Assembly (NCBI GenBank): GCA_025965495.1
Contig: JAOPWW010000339.1
Coordinates: 1-30,174 of the forward strand
Length of the DNA stretch: 30,174 nt
Direction of reading: 5' to 3'
Source of the DNA: Frankiales bacterium
Lineage (GTDB): Bacteria; Actinomycetota; Actinomycetes; Mycobacteriales; SCTD01
Every line of letters begins with the position of its first letter. Position 1 is the first letter of the stretch. The position numbers and the translations under genes are program-made. Positions 1-7,422 of this stretch are shown here, piece by piece. The notes below the pieces were generated by a model. It did not search any database. It worked only from the letters and a program-made list of their open reading frames with translations, and was not told where the DNA came from.

Positions 1-1
1 C

Positions 2-37
2 GAGGAGATCCGCCGGCTCGTGAAGGACCTGGCGTGA
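2..37 (+). CDS. C-terminal end of an upstream gene (partial)
   Basis: The first bases read as the last 11 codons of a plus-strand gene, ending EEIRRLVKDLA followed by TGA. The charged amphipathic end and G/C third positions look coding. Too little remains to assign a family. Its position just before a short acyl-CoA dehydrogenase fits the paired dehydrogenase subunits common in actinobacterial lipid operons, but that is inference only. Confidence 0.5.
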   Translation, partial: EEIRRLVKDLA

Positions 38-94
38 CGGTCGTCCCGGCCACGCGCACGACCACACCGACCCGACCGACCGAGGGAGACCGCC

Positions 95-1165
95 GTGCAG
101 TGGACGCTGTCTGAGGAGCAGGACGCCTACCAGCGCGCCCTGCGCGACTGGCTGGACGACGTCGCCCCGGCCGCGACGGTCCGGGCCTGGTTCGAGGCGG
201 GCGACACGAGCGCGTTCGAGGAGCGCTTCGTCGCCGACGGCTGGGCCGGCGTCGGCACCCCCGAGGAGCTGGGCGGCCAGGGCGGGGGACTCGTCGAGCT
301 CGTCCTCACCGCGGAGGAGCTGGCCCGGTCCGCCGCCCCGTCCGCGACGTGGCTGGCGAACGTGCTGGCCGCTCCCGCGCTCGCGGGACGCGACGGCGCC
401 GCGGAGGCCGCCTTCGCCGGCGCGGCCGTCGCCCTGCTGGTCAGCGCCGAGAAGGTGCCCGACGCCGCCCCCGCCCTCGCGCTCGCCGCCGACGGCACGG
501 TCTCCGGCGAGGCCCCCCGCGTGCTCGCCGGGGGCACCGCCGCGCAGTTCGTGGTGCCCGTCGTCGACGCCGCCGGGTCCCGCTCCCTGCGCCTGGTGCA
601 GGCGTCAGCGGACGGCGTCACCGTCACCCCGCGCGACCTGCTCGACCGCAGCCGGGCCGTGGCCGACGTCGTCCTCGCAGGTGCCGCCTCGGAGGCGCTC
701 GACGTCGACGCCGAGCGGGTGCTGCGCGACGCGTCGTCGCGGGCCGCCGTGCTCGTCGCCGCCGACACCCTCGGCGCGAGCGAGCGGATGCTCGCGCTGT
801 CGGTCGAGTACAGCAAGCAGCGCCACCAGTTCGGCGTGCCGATCGGCTCGTTCCAGGCGGTCAAGCACGCGTCCGCGACGATCTTCGTCGGGGTCGAGGC
901 AGCGCGCTCGGTCGTCTACTTCGCCGCGGCCTCGGTCGACGCGGACGGCCCGGACAGCGCGCTGCACGCGGCGGCGACCAAGGCGCAGGTCACGGCGGAG
1001 GGCGCGAAGGCCGCCGACAGCGCCCTGACGCTGCACGGCGCGATCGGCTACACCTGGGAGCACGACCTCCACTTCTTCTACAAGCGGGCCAAGCTCGACG
1101 AGCGCCTCGCCGGCTCGCCGACCGTGTGGAACGAGCGCCTGGCCGACGCGCTCGCGCTCGTCTGA
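95..1165 (+). CDS. Acyl-CoA dehydrogenase, short FadE type
   Basis: FAD-dependent enzyme expected to introduce the alpha,beta double bond into an acyl-CoA in the cytoplasm. The 356-residue protein begins MQWTLSEEQ, a typical start of the family's N-terminal helical domain. The C-terminal helical domain carries SKQRHQFGVPIGSFQAVKH (flavin/partner contact region) and LHGAIGYTWEHDLHFF. The usual YGGTSEI end motif is absent; the protein ends SPTVWNERLADAL, as in the smaller subunit type of actinobacterial FadE proteins that work as hetero-oligomers. The GTG start is chosen for the GGGAG ribosome site at 84-88. It lies 57 bases after the upstream gene and 35 before the HMG-CoA lyase, so all are probably co-transcribed. 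The family is certain; the substrate is not visible. Confidence 0.88.
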   Translation: MQWTLSEEQDAYQRALRDWLDDVAPAATVRAWFEAGDTSAFEERFVADGWAGVGTPEELGGQGGGLVELVLTAEELARSAAPSATWLANVLAAPALAGRDGAAEAAFAGAAVALLVSAEKVPDAAPALALAADGTVSGEAPRVLAGGTAAQFVVPVVDAAGSRSLRLVQASADGVTVTPRDLLDRSRAVADVVLAGAASEALDVDAERVLRDASSRAAVLVAADTLGASERMLALSVEYSKQRHQFGVPIGSFQAVKHASATIFVGVEAARSVVYFAAASVDADGPDSALHAAATKAQVTAEGAKAADSALTLHGAIGYTWEHDLHFFYKRAKLDERLAGSPTVWNERLADALALV

Positions 1166-1200
1166 CCTCCGTCCCGTCCCCGCCCTCGAGGAGCACCCGC

Positions 1201-2160
1201 ATGACCACCACTGACAAGGCCGTGGACAACCGCACCCCGGGGGAGACCCGGCGCGTGCACGTGCGCGAGGTCGGCCCGCGCGACGGCTTCCAGAACGAGC
1301 CGGAGACCATCGCGACGCCGGACAAGATCGCGCTGATCAACGCCCTCGGGCAGTCGGGCTTCGACCGGATCGAGGTCGCCAGCTTCGTGCGCCCCGACGT
1401 CCTGCCGCAGCTCGCCGACGGCGTCGAGGTGCTGCGCAGCATCGAGGTCCCCGACCACGTCCGTCGCCAGGTCCTGGTGCCCAACAGCAAGGGCCTGGAC
1501 AACGCCCTGCGGGTGCGCGACCTGTTCGAGGACGTCGCGCTGTTCGTCAGCTCCTCGCAGACGCACAACAGGAAGAACATCAACCGCACCGTCGAGGAGA
1601 CGATGGCGGACGTCCAGGTCATGGGCAAGAGGGTGCTCGCCGAGGACCTCGGGCTCTGCTCGGTCATCGCCACGTCCTTCGGCTGCCCCTACGAGGGCCA
1701 CGTCCCGATCGACGACGTGCTCGACCTCGCGGAGCAGTTCGCGGAGGCGGGCGCCACCGAGATCGGCTTCGGCGACACCACCGGCATGGCGAACCCGGCC
1801 TACGTGACGCGGTTCTTCCAGCGCGCGTTCGAGCGGCTGCCCGGGGTCGAGCTGACCGCGCACTTCCACAACACCCGGGGGCAGGGCCTGGCCAACGCCT
1901 ACGCCGCCCTCGAGGCCGGCTGCACGAGCTTCGAGTCGAGCTTCGGCGAGCTCGGCGGCTGCCCGGTCCCAGCGGGCTCCACCGGCAACATCGCCACCGA
2001 GGACCTCGTCAGCATGTTCCACGAGATGGGCGTCGAGACCGGCATCGACCTGGTGGCCACCATCGAGGCGGCGCGCGAGGCGCAGGAGGTCCTGGGCCGC
2101 AAGCTCACCAGCCACTCGATCGTCGCCGGCCCCGTCCTGTGGGGCGGCGTCCCGGCGTGA
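1201..2160 (+). CDS. mvaB: Hydroxymethylglutaryl-CoA lyase family enzyme
   Basis: Metal-dependent TIM-barrel lyase that cleaves HMG-CoA, or a related branched 3-hydroxy-3-methyl acyl-CoA, to acetyl-CoA plus a keto acid; last step of leucine or isoprenoid catabolism. The 319-residue protein shows the full family set: REVGPRDGFQNE (catalytic Arg and Asp), IEVASFV (metal-site Glu), HFHNT (metal-binding His pair), LGGCPVP (mobile-loop Cys) and GNIATED (Asn). The usual GLGGCPY loop here reads ELGGCPVP, so a related hydroxyacyl-CoA lyase with another substrate is possible. The ATG start has GAGGAG at 1188-1193. An open frame continues far upstream but only as a shadow of the dehydrogenase. It overlaps the next gene by GTGA, implying coupled translation. 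Confidence 0.88.
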   Translation: MTTTDKAVDNRTPGETRRVHVREVGPRDGFQNEPETIATPDKIALINALGQSGFDRIEVASFVRPDVLPQLADGVEVLRSIEVPDHVRRQVLVPNSKGLDNALRVRDLFEDVALFVSSSQTHNRKNINRTVEETMADVQVMGKRVLAEDLGLCSVIATSFGCPYEGHVPIDDVLDLAEQFAEAGATEIGFGDTTGMANPAYVTRFFQRAFERLPGVELTAHFHNTRGQGLANAYAALEAGCTSFESSFGELGGCPVPAGSTGNIATEDLVSMFHEMGVETGIDLVATIEAAREAQEVLGRKLTSHSIVAGPVLWGGVPA

Positions 2161-2969
2161 AGGTCCTCGACCAGACGTTCCAGACCCTCGCCCTCGAGCA
2201 GGCCGCCCCCGGCGTCGTCGTCCTGCGCCTGGACCGGCCCGACCGGTACAACGCCATGACCGACCAGATGTTCGGTGAGCTCGAGCAGGTCGCGGAGGCG
2301 CTGGACGACGAGGTCGACCTGCGCGTCGTCGTGCTGACCGGTACCGGCAAGGCGTTCTGCTCGGGCTACGACCTCGCCGACGCCGACGCGCTGCCGGGGC
2401 TCGGCGCGATGGGGATGCTCGCGCTGCAGGAGCGGGCCGCCCGCGCCCTCCTGGCGGTGCGGAGCATGCGCGTCCCCGTGATCGCCGCGGTCAACGGGTC
2501 GGCCGCAGGCGGGGGCTTCTCGCTCTCGCTGGCCGCCGACATCCGCCTGGCGGCCCCGGAGGCGAAGTTCAACGCGGCGTTCGTCAAGATCGGACTGTCC
2601 GCTGGCGACCTCGGCCTGTCCTGGCTGCTGACCCGCCTGGTCGGCCCCGGCGTCGCGAGCGAGATCTGCTTCACCGGCCGACAGGTGCCGGCCGACGAGG
2701 CGCTCGCGGTCGGCCTCGTCAACGCGGTCAGCGCCCCGGGCGCGCTGCTCGACGACGCCCTGGCGATGGCTGCCAGCATCGTGGCCAACAGCCCGGGCGG
2801 GGTCCAGCTGTCCAAGCGCGCCCTGCAGGCCAACATGGAGGTCACCTCCTACGCCGCCGCCGTCGAGCTGGAGAACCGCGGGCAGTCGCTGCTCACGCGG
2901 GGCGCGGACATGCCCGAGGCGCTCGCGGCCTTCAAGGAGCGCCGCCCCGCCGTCTTCACCGGCCGATGA
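2157..2969 (+). CDS. Enoyl-CoA hydratase/isomerase family protein (first of a tandem pair)
   Basis: Crotonase-fold enzyme acting on an acyl-CoA thioester, about 270 residues, normal length. The CoA/oxyanion-hole segments are clear: FCSGYDLAD near residue 70 and AAVNGSAAGGGFSLSLAAD near 112-128. The two Glu residues used by classical hydratases are missing: Ser122 follows GGGF and Phe142 lies in FNAAF. An Asp at 151 (GLSAGDLG) may serve instead, as an acidic residue nearby does in dienoyl-CoA isomerases, so isomerase or another chemistry is possible. The GTG at 2157 overlaps the lyase stop as GTGA; a GTG at 2139 would add six residues. The next gene is a clear paralogue sharing ELENRGQ and a TGR terminus. 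Confidence 0.85.
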   Translation: MKVLDQTFQTLALEQAAPGVVVLRLDRPDRYNAMTDQMFGELEQVAEALDDEVDLRVVVLTGTGKAFCSGYDLADADALPGLGAMGMLALQERAARALLAVRSMRVPVIAAVNGSAAGGGFSLSLAADIRLAAPEAKFNAAFVKIGLSAGDLGLSWLLTRLVGPGVASEICFTGRQVPADEALAVGLVNAVSAPGALLDDALAMAASIVANSPGGVQLSKRALQANMEVTSYAAAVELENRGQSLLTRGADMPEALAAFKERRPAVFTGR

Positions 2970-3802
2970 CGACCGCCGCACTGGAGGCGGCCGGCGTCCT
3001 GCCGGTCGAGCTGGAGACGCTCTCCCTGGAGGTGCTCGAGGGCGACGTCGCGGTGCTGCGGATCGACCGTCCGGACCGGATGAACGCCCAGCGCCTGGTG
3101 TCGTTCTACGAGCACGGCGCGGCGGCGCGGGCCCTGCGGGACAGCCGGGTGCGCGCCCTGGTGCTGACGGGCGCGGGAGAACGGGCCTTCTCGGCCGGCT
3201 TCGACCTCGAGGAGATCGACCAGCTGACGGCCATGGGGACGATGGAGTTCGTCCGCTTCATGGAGCACGCGACCAAGGGCGTCATGGCCCTGCGGCAGCT
3301 GCCCTTCCCCGTCATCGCCGCGGTCCACGGCCCGGCGCTCGGCGGCGGTCTCGCGCTCGCCCTCGCGGCCGACATCCGGCTGGCGTCACCGACCGCGGCC
3401 TTCAGCGCCGCCTTCCTCAAGGTCGGCCTGTCGGTCGGCGAGCTCGGGACGTCCTGGCACCTGCCCCGGCTGGTCGGCCCCGGCGTGGCCGCGGAGCTCG
3501 GCGTGACCGGACGTGTGGTCAAGGCGGAGGAGGCCCTGCGGATCGGCCTGGTCAACCGGGTCGTGCCGGCCGAGGACCTGTTCGACGAGGCCGTCGCGCT
3601 GGCCCGCCTGATCGCGACGAACTCCCCGGGCGGCGTGCGGATGTCCAAGCGCGCCATCCAGCGCAACCAGGAGATCGCGTCCTACGCGGCCGCCCTCGAG
3701 CTGGAGAACCGGGGGCAGGCGCTGCTCGCGCAGACCGAGGACATGCCGGAGGCGCTCGCGGCCTTCCGGGAGCGGCGCGCTCCCCGCTTCACCGGCCGCT
3801 GA
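2966..3802 (+). CDS. Enoyl-CoA hydratase/isomerase family protein (second of a tandem pair)
   Basis: A 278-residue crotonase-fold protein, with an N-terminal leader of about 20 residues longer than its neighbour. The oxyanion segments are FSAGFDLEE and AAVHGPALGGGLALALAAD. As in the upstream paralogue, both classical catalytic Glu positions are replaced (Ala130 after GGGL, Phe150 in FSAAF). Glu159 in GLSVGELG takes the place of the Asp seen in the first copy. The two proteins share long stretches near the C-terminus (NSPGGV-(Q/R)-(L/M)-SKRA, ELENRGQ, MPEALAAF, FTGR), so they arose by tandem duplication. They may form a hetero-oligomer or act on successive intermediates. The ATG overlaps the previous stop as ATGA. 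The precise reaction cannot be named. Confidence 0.85.
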   Translation: MTTAALEAAGVLPVELETLSLEVLEGDVAVLRIDRPDRMNAQRLVSFYEHGAAARALRDSRVRALVLTGAGERAFSAGFDLEEIDQLTAMGTMEFVRFMEHATKGVMALRQLPFPVIAAVHGPALGGGLALALAADIRLASPTAAFSAAFLKVGLSVGELGTSWHLPRLVGPGVAAELGVTGRVVKAEEALRIGLVNRVVPAEDLFDEAVALARLIATNSPGGVRMSKRAIQRNQEIASYAAALELENRGQALLAQTEDMPEALAAFRERRAPRFTGR

Positions 3803-3833
3803 GCCGCTGTCGCGCAGCAGGAGGTCGGGCCCG

Positions 3834-4643
3834 GTGAGCGCGTCGTCCCCGCCCTTCGCCTTCGCCGACGGCGGCCCCGAGCGCCTGATGCGGGTCGACG
3901 GGCTCGCCTGGCGCGACCGCGACGTTCTCGCCCGCATGACCACCGGGCCGTGGCTGCGGTCCCCGGCCGGGAGGCCTGGACTCGGCGCCCTCGGCGTGCT
4001 CGTCGACAACGTGCTCGGCCGCGCCATCATGGGCCAGGGGCAGGACGCCCCCTGGTCGGTGAGCCTGGAGATCGGGATCGACCTCGTGGGCCGGCTCCCG
4101 CTGGACGGGTCGGTCCTGTCCGCCGTGGGCGTGGCCCAGGAGCGCGACGCCCGGGGCGGGCTGGCGACGGCCGAGGTGCGCGACGCGTCCGGGGCCGTGG
4201 TCGCGCTGGCACGGCAGCGGGGCTTCTCCGTGCCGCGCCCGACCGAGCCGCCCGGGGGCCTGGAGACCGGACCTGCTGTGGACGTCTCGAGTGACGACCT
4301 GCTGGCGCTGCTCGGCGGCCGGCTGCAGCGGGGAACGGCCGGTGCGGTGCTGGTGATGGAGGCCGACCCGAGGGTGACCAACCCCCTGGGCAACCTGCAC
4401 GGAGGCATCTCCCTGTGCGCGGTCGAGCAGGTGGCCGCCGCCTGCCTCGACGGACCGCCCTCGCCGCTGCACCCGGTGTCGGTGCAGGTGACCTACGTGC
4501 GGCCGGTGCCGTCCGGTGCACAGGTCGCGTTCACGGCCCAGGCCTTGCACAGGGGCCGCAGCGTCGGCCTCGTGCACGTCGTCGGGGCGGTCGCGGGCGG
4601 GCCGCCGTGCGTCGTCGGGACCGTCGTGGCCCAGGCGGGCTGA
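3834..4643 (+). CDS. Double-hotdog acyl-CoA thioesterase (PaaI/thioesterase superfamily)
   Basis: Predicted to hydrolyse an acyl-CoA, releasing CoA in the cytoplasm, and so to relieve CoA trapping during catabolism. The 269 residues appear to hold two hotdog folds. The N-terminal one (about 20-140) contains GALGVLVDNVLGRAIM on the hot-dog helix. The C-terminal one (about 155-265) contains NPLGNLHGGISLCAVEQ, the HGG-type helix start of PaaI enzymes, followed by a strand with VSVQVTYVRPVPSG. Only the second half carries the HGG motif, so it is probably the catalytic half. The GTG start is supported by AGGAGG at 3819-3824. It is 31 bases from the crotonase and is the last gene before a hairpin, so it closes this operon. 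Confidence 0.75.
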   Translation: MSASSPPFAFADGGPERLMRVDGLAWRDRDVLARMTTGPWLRSPAGRPGLGALGVLVDNVLGRAIMGQGQDAPWSVSLEIGIDLVGRLPLDGSVLSAVGVAQERDARGGLATAEVRDASGAVVALARQRGFSVPRPTEPPGGLETGPAVDVSSDDLLALLGGRLQRGTAGAVLVMEADPRVTNPLGNLHGGISLCAVEQVAAACLDGPPSPLHPVSVQVTYVRPVPSGAQVAFTAQALHRGRSVGLVHVVGAVAGGPPCVVGTVVAQAG

Positions 4644-4661
4644 GGCTCTCCGGCGAGAGCC
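4644..4661 (+). terminator. Hairpin directly after the thioesterase stop
   Basis: GGCTCTC (4644-4650) pairs perfectly with GAGAGCC (4655-4661) around a CGGC loop, starting at the base after the TGA. There is no T-tract, as is common for actinobacterial stem terminators. It separates the first operon from the promoter at 4692. Confidence 0.55.
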
Positions 4662-4691
4662 GGTGGGTGTGACGGAAGGCGCAGGAGGCCC

Positions 4692-4720
4692 TTGCGACAA
4701 TGGTCGGACCAAAGTACGTT
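4692..4720 (+). promoter_or_regulatory. Predicted promoter of the acyl-CoA synthetase operon
   Basis: TTGCGA (4692-4697) and TACGTT (4715-4720) are separated by 17 bases and fit a housekeeping sigma promoter (-10 of the TAnnnT form). Transcription would start near 4727, leaving a leader of about 87 bases. The spacer is occupied by the palindrome at 4701-4711. Confidence 0.55.
4701..4711. promoter_or_regulatory. FadR/GntR-type operator copy 1 (TGGTCGGACCA)
   Basis: A perfect dyad around a central G lies between the -35 and -10 elements, the classic position for a repressor. It matches the TGGTCnGACCA form known for FadR-type GntR regulators. Related copies lie at 11345-11355 and 13607-13617. 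The regulator itself is not in the window. Confidence 0.6.
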
Positions 4721-4813
4721 CGGCGCCTGCGCGCTGCTGGGTTGCCGCACGACCGCACCCTCCGGCCCGCCCTGCGCGCCCGGCCCCACCCGCCCGAGGA
4801 GACGAGAAGCGAC

Positions 4814-6463
4814 ATGACGACGACGACGGTGACCGAGGCCCCCGCGCCCGAGGTCCGCTACTCCTCAGAGCTCGTCGCGCAGTTCCGGGGAGACGGGTAC
4901 TGGCGCGACGAGTCGCTCACGCAGTGGGTGAAGCACTGGGCCGACCGCAAGCCGGACGCCGTGGTCGTCACCGACGGCGACGCCAGCCTCAGCTGGGCCG
5001 AGCTGCGGGACCAGTCCGCGCGCTTCGCGAAGGCGCTGAAGGGCCTGGGTGTCGTGGCCGGCGACCGCGTGCAGGTGCAGCTGCCCAACTGGGCCGAGTT
5101 CACCGTCGTCTACGCCGGCATCGCCCGCATCGGCGCCGTGCTGGTGCCGACCATGCCGATCTACCGCTCGGACGAGGTGCGGTACGTCTTCCAGCACTCG
5201 GCAGCCAAGGTCTCCGTCGTCCCCACCACGTACAAGGGCTTCGACCACGCCGGCATGGTCGGAGCGCTGCGTGACGAGGTCGAGACCCTGACCGGGATCG
5301 TCACGGTGCGTGGCCGCGCCGAGGGCGCGCTGTGCTTCGAGGACGTCATCACCGGTCCGGTGCCCAGCGACGACGAGCTCGGGCCCGTGCCGAGCGCCGA
5401 CGCGCCGCACGCGATCATGTACACCTCGGGGACGGAGTCGCGGCCCAAGGGCTGCACCCACACCTTCAACACGATGAGCTTCACCATGTACGGCCTGGGC
5501 CAGGACATCCTGGGCTACGGCCCCGACTCGGTCGTGTTCATGCCCTCGCCCGTCACGCACGCGACCGGTCTGGCCATGGGGGTCGCCTCCCCGATCGTCG
5601 CGGGCAGCGCCATCCACCTCATGCCCGCGTGGGAGGCCAAGGACGGCTTGCGCCGGATCCAGGAGTTCGGCTGCACCCACACGATGACGGCCACGCCGTT
5701 CGTGCGCATGGCTCTCGACGCGCTGACGCCGGAGGACGACCTGAGCAAGCTCGAGGTCTGGGCCTCTGCCGGCGCGCCGATCCCGGCGAGCCTGCTGACG
5801 GAGTTCCAGAGCGCGCTCTCGACGACCGTCCTGCTCCCGGTGTACGGCAGCAGCGAGGGGCTGCTCGCCACGGCCTGCCGCCTCGACGACCCTGCGGACA
5901 AGGTCCTCACCTCCGACGGCCGCCCCAACCCCGGCGTGGTCATGGAGCTGCGCGCCGAGGACGGCTCGGTGGTGAGGGCCGGCCAGGCCGGCGAGGGCGA
6001 GATCTGCTTCGGCGGCCCCGGCCTCATGCTCGGCTACTGGAACGACCCGGACAAGACCCGGGCCGCGATCGACGAGCAGGGCCTGCTGTCGACCGGCGAC
6101 GTCGGCCGCTTCGACGAGGACGGCTTCATGCGCGTCACCGGTCGCATCAAGGACATCATCATCCGCGGCGGCACGAACATCTCGGCACGCGAGGTCGAGG
6201 ACAACCTGCTGGCGCACGACCGCGTGGCCGCGGTCGCGGTCGTGCCCGTGCCGGACGAGCGGCTCGGCGAGATCGGCTGCGCGTTCGTCGTGCCGAAGGG
6301 CGAGCCGCCGACGCTCGAGGAGCTGTGCACGTTCCTGCGCGACGACCGCAAGATCGCGATCCAGAAGCTCCCGGAGATGCTCCGCATCGTCGACAGCCTG
6401 CCGATGACCGCCACGGGCAAGGTCCAGAAGTTCGTGCTCAAGACCCAGCTCGCGACGTCCTGA
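4814..6463 (+). CDS. Acyl-CoA synthetase (AMP-forming ligase, ANL superfamily)
   Basis: Activates a carboxylic acid to its CoA thioester through an acyl-adenylate. The 549 residues contain the standard ANL motifs in order: the phosphate-binding loop YTSGTESRPKGC, VYGSSEG, the hinge region STGDVGRFDEDGFMRVTGRIKD, the IIIRGGTNI element, and the C-terminal lysine in PMTATGKVQK. The loop reads SGTES rather than the usual SGTTG, a variant I associate with ligases for alicyclic or short-chain acids (cyclohexanecarboxylate-CoA ligase type), so the substrate may not be a plain long-chain fatty acid. The start is ATG with GAGGAG at 4796-4801; an open frame extends back to 4700 through the promoter and is rejected. 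It is first in an operon with three redox genes and is probably controlled by the operator at 4701-4711. Confidence 0.9.
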   Translation: MTTTTVTEAPAPEVRYSSELVAQFRGDGYWRDESLTQWVKHWADRKPDAVVVTDGDASLSWAELRDQSARFAKALKGLGVVAGDRVQVQLPNWAEFTVVYAGIARIGAVLVPTMPIYRSDEVRYVFQHSAAKVSVVPTTYKGFDHAGMVGALRDEVETLTGIVTVRGRAEGALCFEDVITGPVPSDDELGPVPSADAPHAIMYTSGTESRPKGCTHTFNTMSFTMYGLGQDILGYGPDSVVFMPSPVTHATGLAMGVASPIVAGSAIHLMPAWEAKDGLRRIQEFGCTHTMTATPFVRMALDALTPEDDLSKLEVWASAGAPIPASLLTEFQSALSTTVLLPVYGSSEGLLATACRLDDPADKVLTSDGRPNPGVVMELRAEDGSVVRAGQAGEGEICFGGPGLMLGYWNDPDKTRAAIDEQGLLSTGDVGRFDEDGFMRVTGRIKDIIIRGGTNISAREVEDNLLAHDRVAAVAVVPVPDERLGEIGCAFVVPKGEPPTLEELCTFLRDDRKIAIQKLPEMLRIVDSLPMTATGKVQKFVLKTQLATS

Positions 6464-6465
6464 CC

Positions 6466-7380
6466 GTGGGCGGGCCGCAGAGGGTGCAGGTCGGGATCGA
6501 CCTGCACCGGGCGATCACCGGACTCGACCCGGACGAGCGCGCGGCCGTCCTCGCCCGTGTGGAGGAGCACGGGCTCGACCACGTGGGGGTGGGCGACCAC
6601 GTCTCGTTCCACGACGGCACCGGCTTCGACGGTCTGATCGCGAGCGCGGTCGCCCTGGCGGGCACCCGCACCACGTCCGTGAGCGTCGGCATCTACCAGC
6701 TCGCGCTCCGGCACCCGCTGACCGTCGCGCGCCAGCTCCACGACCTCGAGCGCCTCGCCCCGGGGCGGCTCGTCCTCGGTGTCGGCGTCGGCGGGGAGGA
6801 CCGGCGCGAGGTCAGCAACTGCGGCGTCGACCCTTCCACCCGGGGCAAGCGGGTCGACGAGTCGCTCGGACTGCTGCGCCGTCTGCTGTCCGGCGAGGTC
6901 GTCGACCACGAGGGCGAGTTCTTCACGCTCGAGGGCGCGTCCATCGCCGACGCGAAGGTCGTCCCGCCCGTGCTGGTCGGCGGCCGCGGCGACGCCATGG
7001 TGCGCCGCGTCGTCGAGCACGGCGACGGCTGGCTCGGCCTGTTCGTCTCGCCCCGCCGCTACGGCCAGGCGGTCGAGCAGATCCGCGCCGCCGCCGCAGA
7101 CACCGACCGCGACCCGGACCGCTTCGCCCTCAGCGTCTGGTGCGCCTTCGGCGGCGACGCCGAGCGGGCCCAGCTGTTCCAGGGTCTCGCCGACCTGTAC
7201 CGCGCCGAGGAGGAGGCGCTCGCGCCGTACGTCCCGGTCGGGTCGCCCGCCGAGCTCGCTGCCTTCCTGCGCCCCTACCGCGACGCCGGCTGCACGTCCT
7301 TCACGATCATGCCGGGCCACCAGCGCTCGGTCGATGTGGTCGACCAGGTCGCCGAGCTCGCGGAGCTGCTGGCTGCCTGA
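6466..7380 (+). CDS. Luciferase-like oxidoreductase, probably F420-dependent
   Basis: A TIM-barrel flavin/F420 oxidoreductase of the bacterial luciferase superfamily, 304 residues. The N-terminus runs QVGIDLHRAI (first strand), and the middle carries RLAPGRLVLGVGVGGEDRRE, typical of the actinobacterial F420-dependent subgroup, followed by RGKRVDESLGLLRRLLSGE and PPVLVGGRG. The likely role is hydride transfer to or from a CoA-bound or alcohol/ketone intermediate; the substrate is unknown. The gene begins two bases after the synthetase stop, at GTG 6466; a GTG at 6484 is an alternative, and no strong ribosome site distinguishes them. The tight spacing indicates co-transcription and coupled translation. 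Confidence 0.8.
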   Translation: MGGPQRVQVGIDLHRAITGLDPDERAAVLARVEEHGLDHVGVGDHVSFHDGTGFDGLIASAVALAGTRTTSVSVGIYQLALRHPLTVARQLHDLERLAPGRLVLGVGVGGEDRREVSNCGVDPSTRGKRVDESLGLLRRLLSGEVVDHEGEFFTLEGASIADAKVVPPVLVGGRGDAMVRRVVEHGDGWLGLFVSPRRYGQAVEQIRAAAADTDRDPDRFALSVWCAFGGDAERAQLFQGLADLYRAEEEALAPYVPVGSPAELAAFLRPYRDAGCTSFTIMPGHQRSVDVVDQVAELAELLAA

Positions 7381-7422
7381 CCCGTCCGGCTCCTCCCGTC
7401 TGCAGATCGAAGGACCCCTCGC

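Noticed and set aside
349..1200. Extended N-terminus for the HMG-CoA lyase frame
   Set aside because: The extra sequence is Arg-rich shadow of the dehydrogenase gene; the ATG at 1201 has a good ribosome site and the family's normal start.
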